DNA of 10,299 bases from JBFGCM01 sp041581135 (GTDB lineage Bacteria; Actinomycetota; Acidimicrobiia; Spongiisociales; UBA5794): assembly GCA_041581135.1 (NCBI GenBank), contig JBFGCM010000110.1, forward strand, positions 1 through 10,299, written 5' to 3'. The notes below the pieces were generated by a model, which saw only the letters and a program-made list of their open reading frames with translations, ran no database searches and had not been told where the DNA came from. The first letter of the stretch is position 1. Each line of letters opens with the position of its first letter. Positions 6,893-10,299 of this stretch are shown here, in pieces. The position numbers were made by a program, and so were the translations under genes.

Positions 6893-7133
6893 TGCTCTTC
6901 GGCCCTAGGCCGCTCCACCTGCAATGAGAGAAGATGGCAGCACTCCGGCACTCCGGGGGGATGCCGTGGCGACTACGACCAAAGACCTCGCCGATTGGTC
7001 ATTTGCTACACGAAGGCCGCCGCCTCGGCTTCGCTCGCCGGCTGGGCTGTCCCACCAGGACTCCGTAGTAGCCGTCCTCGGACCAGATACCAGCGAGGGC
7101 GTTGGCCGACATCTTGGCGGAAGGGGGAGACTC
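6893..7133 (+). other. Leader region of the lipoprotein operon
   Basis: About 240 bp lie ahead of the serine-hydrolase start. The frame of the hydrolase stays open back to 6924, but the extra 70 residues are Arg/Pro-rich and would bury the signal peptide, so they are not taken as coding. I see no clear promoter hexamers. The promoter of the two-gene unit is presumed to be here. Confidence 0.3.
7121..7129 (+). promoter_or_regulatory. Shine-Dalgarno site AAGGGGGAG for the serine hydrolase
   Basis: AAGGGGGAG ends four bases before ATG 7134. This, together with the signal peptide that starts there, sets the start codon. Confidence 0.65.
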
Positions 7134-8375
7134 ATGAAGACGTTCATCTCACGACCGGGCGTGACGATCCTGCTTGCGCTGTTGTTAGGAGCGAGCGCGT
7201 GCTCGTCCGACGACGGCTCGACCTCCGATACCCCGGTGAGTGCACTGACCGAGTCGACCAACACCACAGAGATCGCCGCCCCTGGGGCTGCGACAACGAC
7301 AGAAGCGGTGGCCGCCGCGCATCTCGGCGACGTGCTCGACACGATCGTGGTCGACACTGCAGTCCCTGCCCTCGGTGCCGCCGTTTTTGACAGCAACGGA
7401 CCCATCGACATGGCAGTCAGCGGCGTAAGAGAACGGGGCGGGACCATCCCGGTCGGTATCGACGACCAGTTTCGCCTCAGCTCCAATACCAAAGCCATGA
7501 CCGCAGTCCTGGTCGCTCGGCTCGGAGAACAAGGTCCCGACATCACGTTCGACAGCCCGCTGGCCGAGCTCTTCCCGGCCGTAGAAGGAATACACGACGA
7601 CTACGCCGCTGTGACCCTGGCTCAGCTCCTAGCTCACACCGGTGGTGTTCCAGTCGAGACCGACCCACGTGCGTTTGCGAATGACACCGAAGCAGTCGTG
7701 GCGTTCACCGCTCTTCCCATCGCCGAGGCCCGATCCTTTGTAGCGGAGTGGATCATCTCGCAGCCACCACAGGTGACACCGGAAACCCTGTCCCGGTACT
7801 CCAACCCGGGATACGTGATCGTTGGTGCCGCCATGGAAGCTGTCACAGGCGCCAGCTGGGAGAGCCTGATGGCAGCAGAAGTCTTCACCCCCCTTGGCAT
7901 GGACTCCTGCGGTTTCGGGCCTCCGGGCGTTGAGGGCGAAGTCGACCAGCCGCTGGGCCACGACCCGGCCACCGGTCAATCGGTCTTCTTGGACACTCCC
8001 GCCTTTGCCGGCCCGGCCGGATTGGTCCACTGTTCCATGGCCGACTGGGGCCTGCTGCTCACCGAGTTGCTGAAAGGGTCGAGAGGCGAGAGCGACTTCT
8101 TGTCCCAGCCCAGCGTGGAGCGCCTCCTCGCCCCGGTCTCGGTGCCTGTCGAGGGGTACCCCGGCGCCCAGATGGCTCTGGGCTGGGTCATCCTCGAAGA
8201 GAACCGCGACGAAGGCGCCTACTGGCACAACGGCAGCAACGGGTACTGGTTCAGCCAGGCCAAATTGGTACCCGAGGCGGACTGGGCGGCGATCGCCGTC
8301 AGCAATAGCGCTGCCGGCGGAGAACAGGCCACCGACCTTGCCCTCGCTGCCATCGAGGAGATGTACGCCGAGTGA
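7134..8375 (+). CDS. Lipoprotein serine hydrolase, beta-lactamase class C/PBP family
   Basis: The 413-residue protein begins with a lipoprotein signal peptide (MKTFISRPGVTILLALLLG, then ASAC with the lipidated Cys at 23). A Ser/Thr/Ala-rich linker runs to about 62. The beta-lactamase-fold domain follows with all three active-site motifs in order: S-x-x-K as S117-N-T-K120 in FRLSSNTKAMTA, Y-x-N as Y222-S-N224 in RYSNPGYVIVG, and H-x-G as H365-N-G367 in YWHNGSNGYW. Typical family segments LAQLLAHTGGV and FTPLGMDSCGF are also present. It should be anchored outside the cytoplasmic membrane. The family covers class C beta-lactamases, D-Ala-D-Ala carboxypeptidases, esterases and D-aminopeptidases. 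These motifs show a working serine acyl-enzyme centre but do not tell the substrate. The HxG in place of KTG is common in the esterase/carboxypeptidase branch, so it should not be read as an antibiotic-resistance gene. The next lipoprotein gene follows after 43 bp. Confidence 0.94.
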   Translation: MKTFISRPGVTILLALLLGASACSSDDGSTSDTPVSALTESTNTTEIAAPGAATTTEAVAAAHLGDVLDTIVVDTAVPALGAAVFDSNGPIDMAVSGVRERGGTIPVGIDDQFRLSSNTKAMTAVLVARLGEQGPDITFDSPLAELFPAVEGIHDDYAAVTLAQLLAHTGGVPVETDPRAFANDTEAVVAFTALPIAEARSFVAEWIISQPPQVTPETLSRYSNPGYVIVGAAMEAVTGASWESLMAAEVFTPLGMDSCGFGPPGVEGEVDQPLGHDPATGQSVFLDTPAFAGPAGLVHCSMADWGLLLTELLKGSRGESDFLSQPSVERLLAPVSVPVEGYPGAQMALGWVILEENRDEGAYWHNGSNGYWFSQAKLVPEADWAAIAVSNSAAGGEQATDLALAAIEEMYAE

Positions 8376-8401
8376 GGCCGACGATTACGTCCGGCCCCGC
8401 A

Positions 8402-8409
8402 GAAGGGGA
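8402..8409 (+). promoter_or_regulatory. Shine-Dalgarno site GAAGGGGA for the second lipoprotein
   Basis: GAAGGGGA lies 9 bases before GTG 8419. It supports this start over the open reading that runs back into the end of the hydrolase gene. Confidence 0.6.
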
Positions 8410-8418
8410 CGTTCGGTC

Positions 8419-9954
8419 GTGTTCCGTCGAGTAATCGCCGTGGTCGCCATCTTCGCTTTGACGGGTACGGCGTGTGGCGACCGTGACGCCGGGTCGCCAT
8501 CCACTGTGGCTGTTTCAGCGGCTACTGCGGCAGCCCCGAGCACGACAGCGGTAACGGTGTTCACCACGACCACTCCTCCAACCACGTCCCCAGCCGCTTC
8601 GGGAGGAGAGCCGGTGTGGCTTGCCACCTATCGGCGGGACTTCCCGGGATACGCTGTCGAGCTGATCGAGATCCACACCGGCGAGCGGATCGTCGTTCCC
8701 GCCAACCGGTTCGCTCCGTTCCCGCAGTCGGTCTTCGGTGATGGATCCGGTGGGCTCGTGACCGGCCGGCCATTTGCTCGTCTACCCGCCGCGGCCGACC
8801 ATCCAGAGGTGATCCTCGACAGGTCGGTCGATACATTGACAACGATCGGCGGCGCGGTCACCGCTCTGTACCGAGTCTGGGAGGGTGAGAGCGGGTGGGA
8901 TGGCCTGATCATGTGGGACGACATGACCATCAGTGTGATCGCCCAGCCCATCGAAGGTGAACCGACCACCGTGCTCTCCGTGCATTCGGAGTCCAGGATC
9001 GACTACTCGACACTCGAGGGCGACGCCGGGGAGCCGAGACCTGACGGGTTGGCCTATGGCGGTGGAGTGCTCGCCGTGATATGGACCACTCGAACGGCTG
9101 AATGCTCATGGCTGGAACTGCGGGACGGGCTCTCCGCGGAGCTTGCACCGGTGGTGAATCCGTGGCCGGCGACGAACTGTGGCCAAGGTACGGGCGGCGT
9201 GATCGGTGCGGCCGTGACCGCGGACGGGGCAATCCTGGTGGGTCTGGCCGCGAGGGCGGATGGTCCAGATCTGGTTGCCTGGGATCTGGCGACGGGAGGC
9301 GAGATCGACCGCCTGACCGGCGTGCTCCACTTCGCACACGATGGCGATCGGCGGTTCGCCGTCAACCGACGGACCACCGGCAGCGCCGATCAGCAGACGG
9401 CGGTAGTCGAAGCAACTCCAGCTGGCTTCGCCGTGACGCCGCTTCCGGGAGTCCCGGCCCCGATCGGTGTCATCACCGGCGAGCTTCGGATCGCTCCTGA
9501 CGCGACCCTGGCCCCCGCCGAGCCCTGGGTCACGTGCTCCACAGCCGGCCGGAGCAGTCCTGACGCGCATGACGGGCTACCTGCACCAGTAGCGACCACC
9601 CGTGACGCCATCGCCTCCGCCGTCGTCGAATGCAACTTGGATGCTTTGGGCGACCTTGCGCTCGTCTCGGCGGAGTTCCGGATGGTGGACGCGGTCTCGG
9701 ATTGCGACGAGCCGTGGCCCATGTCGCTCCAGGACGATGACGTCGTTCACCACTGGTATTCCGGCGACCGCGACGCCGACGAACTCACGATCATGCTCGA
9801 CACTCTGGAATCGCCGTACCGCATCGACAACGACCGGTACGTGTGGGTGGGACAGTACGACTACCGCATCGAGATCGACGTCAACGGTGCCTGGGTTCGC
9901 AATCAGCGCGGCTTCCCACCGCCGTCGTGTGAGGGCATGGAATGCACCTGCTGA
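8419..9954 (+). CDS. Lipoprotein of unknown function with a beta-rich body
   Basis: The 511-residue protein starts VFRRVIAVVAIFALTGTAC, a short basic/hydrophobic signal with the probable lipid-bearing Cys at 19, followed by an Ala/Ser/Thr/Pro linker (about 24-63). Residues 64-390 are mostly predicted strands, with segments resembling blades of a beta-propeller: WLATYRRDFPGYAVELIEIH with TGERIVV, then LAYGGGVLAVIWTT, AAVTADGAILVGLAA and PDLVAWDLATGGEIDRLTG. The blades are too diverged to count. Residues about 392-511 form a separate module. It begins TTRDAIASAVVECNLDALGD, like the first helices of NTF2-like/SnoaL-type or related small domains, contains YVWVGQYDYRIEIDVNGAWV, and ends with a Cys-rich tail SCEGMECTC. 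Ten or so cysteines suggest disulphides outside the cell. It lies 43 bp behind the serine-hydrolase lipoprotein on the same strand, so the two are probably co-transcribed and act at the same surface. Function is not recognised. Confidence 0.85.
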   Translation: MFRRVIAVVAIFALTGTACGDRDAGSPSTVAVSAATAAAPSTTAVTVFTTTTPPTTSPAASGGEPVWLATYRRDFPGYAVELIEIHTGERIVVPANRFAPFPQSVFGDGSGGLVTGRPFARLPAAADHPEVILDRSVDTLTTIGGAVTALYRVWEGESGWDGLIMWDDMTISVIAQPIEGEPTTVLSVHSESRIDYSTLEGDAGEPRPDGLAYGGGVLAVIWTTRTAECSWLELRDGLSAELAPVVNPWPATNCGQGTGGVIGAAVTADGAILVGLAARADGPDLVAWDLATGGEIDRLTGVLHFAHDGDRRFAVNRRTTGSADQQTAVVEATPAGFAVTPLPGVPAPIGVITGELRIAPDATLAPAEPWVTCSTAGRSSPDAHDGLPAPVATTRDAIASAVVECNLDALGDLALVSAEFRMVDAVSDCDEPWPMSLQDDDVVHHWYSGDRDADELTIMLDTLESPYRIDNDRYVWVGQYDYRIEIDVNGAWVRNQRGFPPPSCEGMECTC

Positions 9955-10010
9955 CCTCGGTGTCGCTCACCACCACGCCGAGCTGGCCGGTGTCGTAGCG
10001 GCGGGGTCGC

Positions 10011-10299
10011 TCAGACGAACGCCCCGCAGAAGCCAGCGAGCAGCGCCGGGTCGTCGACGACCGTCGGGTCTATGCCGCGGATGTCGTGGCGTCCCGAGAT
10101 GCTGAGGACGTTGATCCCGGAGGGGCCGAAGAGCAGGACGACGCGCCCGGCGTCGACCACCTGGTTCTCGCCCTGGTTGACGAGCACCGAGAGCCCGTTG
10201 ATCTGCAGCTCGACGGTGCCGTCTTCGTTGAACAGGATGCGCTGCTGGAACGAGTCGGGACCCTCTCGGAGCGTCTCACCGGTGCCGAGGTTGGTGATC
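10011..10299 (-). CDS. Unrecognised protein, C-terminal part (cut by window edge)
   Basis: A minus-strand frame enters from the right edge and ends at TGA 10011-10013, giving the last 95 residues. The sequence is clearly protein-like and beta-rich: FQQRILFNEDGTVELQINGL, then SVLVNQGENQVVDAGRVVLL, FGPSGINVLSISGRHDIRG, and a final helix PALLAGFCGAFV. Almost every codon ends in G or C, unlike the Ser/Arg-rich alternative frame at the same place. Alternating strands with 'EDGTV' and 'NGL' turns suggest a beta-sandwich or other all-beta domain, possibly of a secreted protein, but no signal peptide can be seen because the start is outside the window. It converges on the lipoprotein operon with a 56-bp gap, in which I see no strong terminator. 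Confidence 0.75.
   Translation of the reverse strand, partial: ITNLGTGETLREGPDSFQQRILFNEDGTVELQINGLSVLVNQGENQVVDAGRVVLLFGPSGINVLSISGRHDIRGIDPTVVDDPALLAGFCGAFV

Noticed and set aside
6924..7133. A 70-residue N-terminal extension of the serine hydrolase
   Set aside because: It would precede a complete lipoprotein signal peptide. The strong ribosome site and the lipobox position both favour ATG 7134.
7134..8375. Calling the serine hydrolase an AmpC-type antibiotic-resistance beta-lactamase
   Set aside because: The motifs show the fold and catalytic centre only. The HxG motif and lipoprotein anchor fit the carboxypeptidase/esterase branch equally well or better.
1..10299. A defence island, mobile element or biosynthetic cluster
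   Set aside because: There is no transposase, integrase, nuclease, toxin-antitoxin pair, CRISPR repeat, PKS/NRPS module or direct-repeat boundary. The genes alternate in strand and do not form one pathway.

Overview
The window is high-GC bacterial DNA with strong G/C bias at third codon positions, GTG starts alongside ATG, purine-rich Shine-Dalgarno sites, and two lipoproteins with Ser/Thr/Ala-rich linkers after the lipobox. This points to a high-GC actinobacterium. An Acidimicrobiia-like lineage would fit, but that is inference from style and not from a marker gene.

Layout. The left edge (1-263, minus) holds the N-terminal part of a P-loop kinase-like protein, cut by the window edge inside its Walker A motif. 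Divergent from it is a 287-residue protein made of two tandem dimeric alpha/beta-barrel (ABM-like) domains (401-1264, plus). About 500 bp without an intact gene follow, with faint traces of minus-strand coding. Next is a tandem GNAT N-acetyltransferase (1763-2665, plus), convergent with a large unrecognised 833-residue membrane-anchored protein (2701-5202, minus). A 370-bp divergent gap separates that gene from a class I SAM-dependent methyltransferase (5573-6295, plus). This in turn is convergent with a small glyoxalase/VOC-fold protein (6315-6680, minus), which has the frameshifted remnant of another minus-strand gene just upstream.

The right part carries a likely two-gene operon on the plus strand: a lipoprotein serine hydrolase of the beta-lactamase class C/penicillin-binding family (7134-8375) and, 43 bp later, a second lipoprotein of unknown function with a beta-rich, possibly propeller-like body (8419-9954). 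Both would sit on the outer face of the cytoplasmic membrane. The right edge (10011-10299, minus) holds the C-terminal 95 residues of an unrecognised protein.

Most genes are single transcription units in alternating orientation, so the window looks like ordinary chromosomal accessory content and not one coherent pathway. I found no tRNA, rRNA, CRISPR array, insertion sequence, integrase or phage gene. I see no strong case for a new multi-gene system. The best leads are the unrecognised membrane-anchored protein, the hydrolase/lipoprotein pair and the two decayed minus-strand traces.
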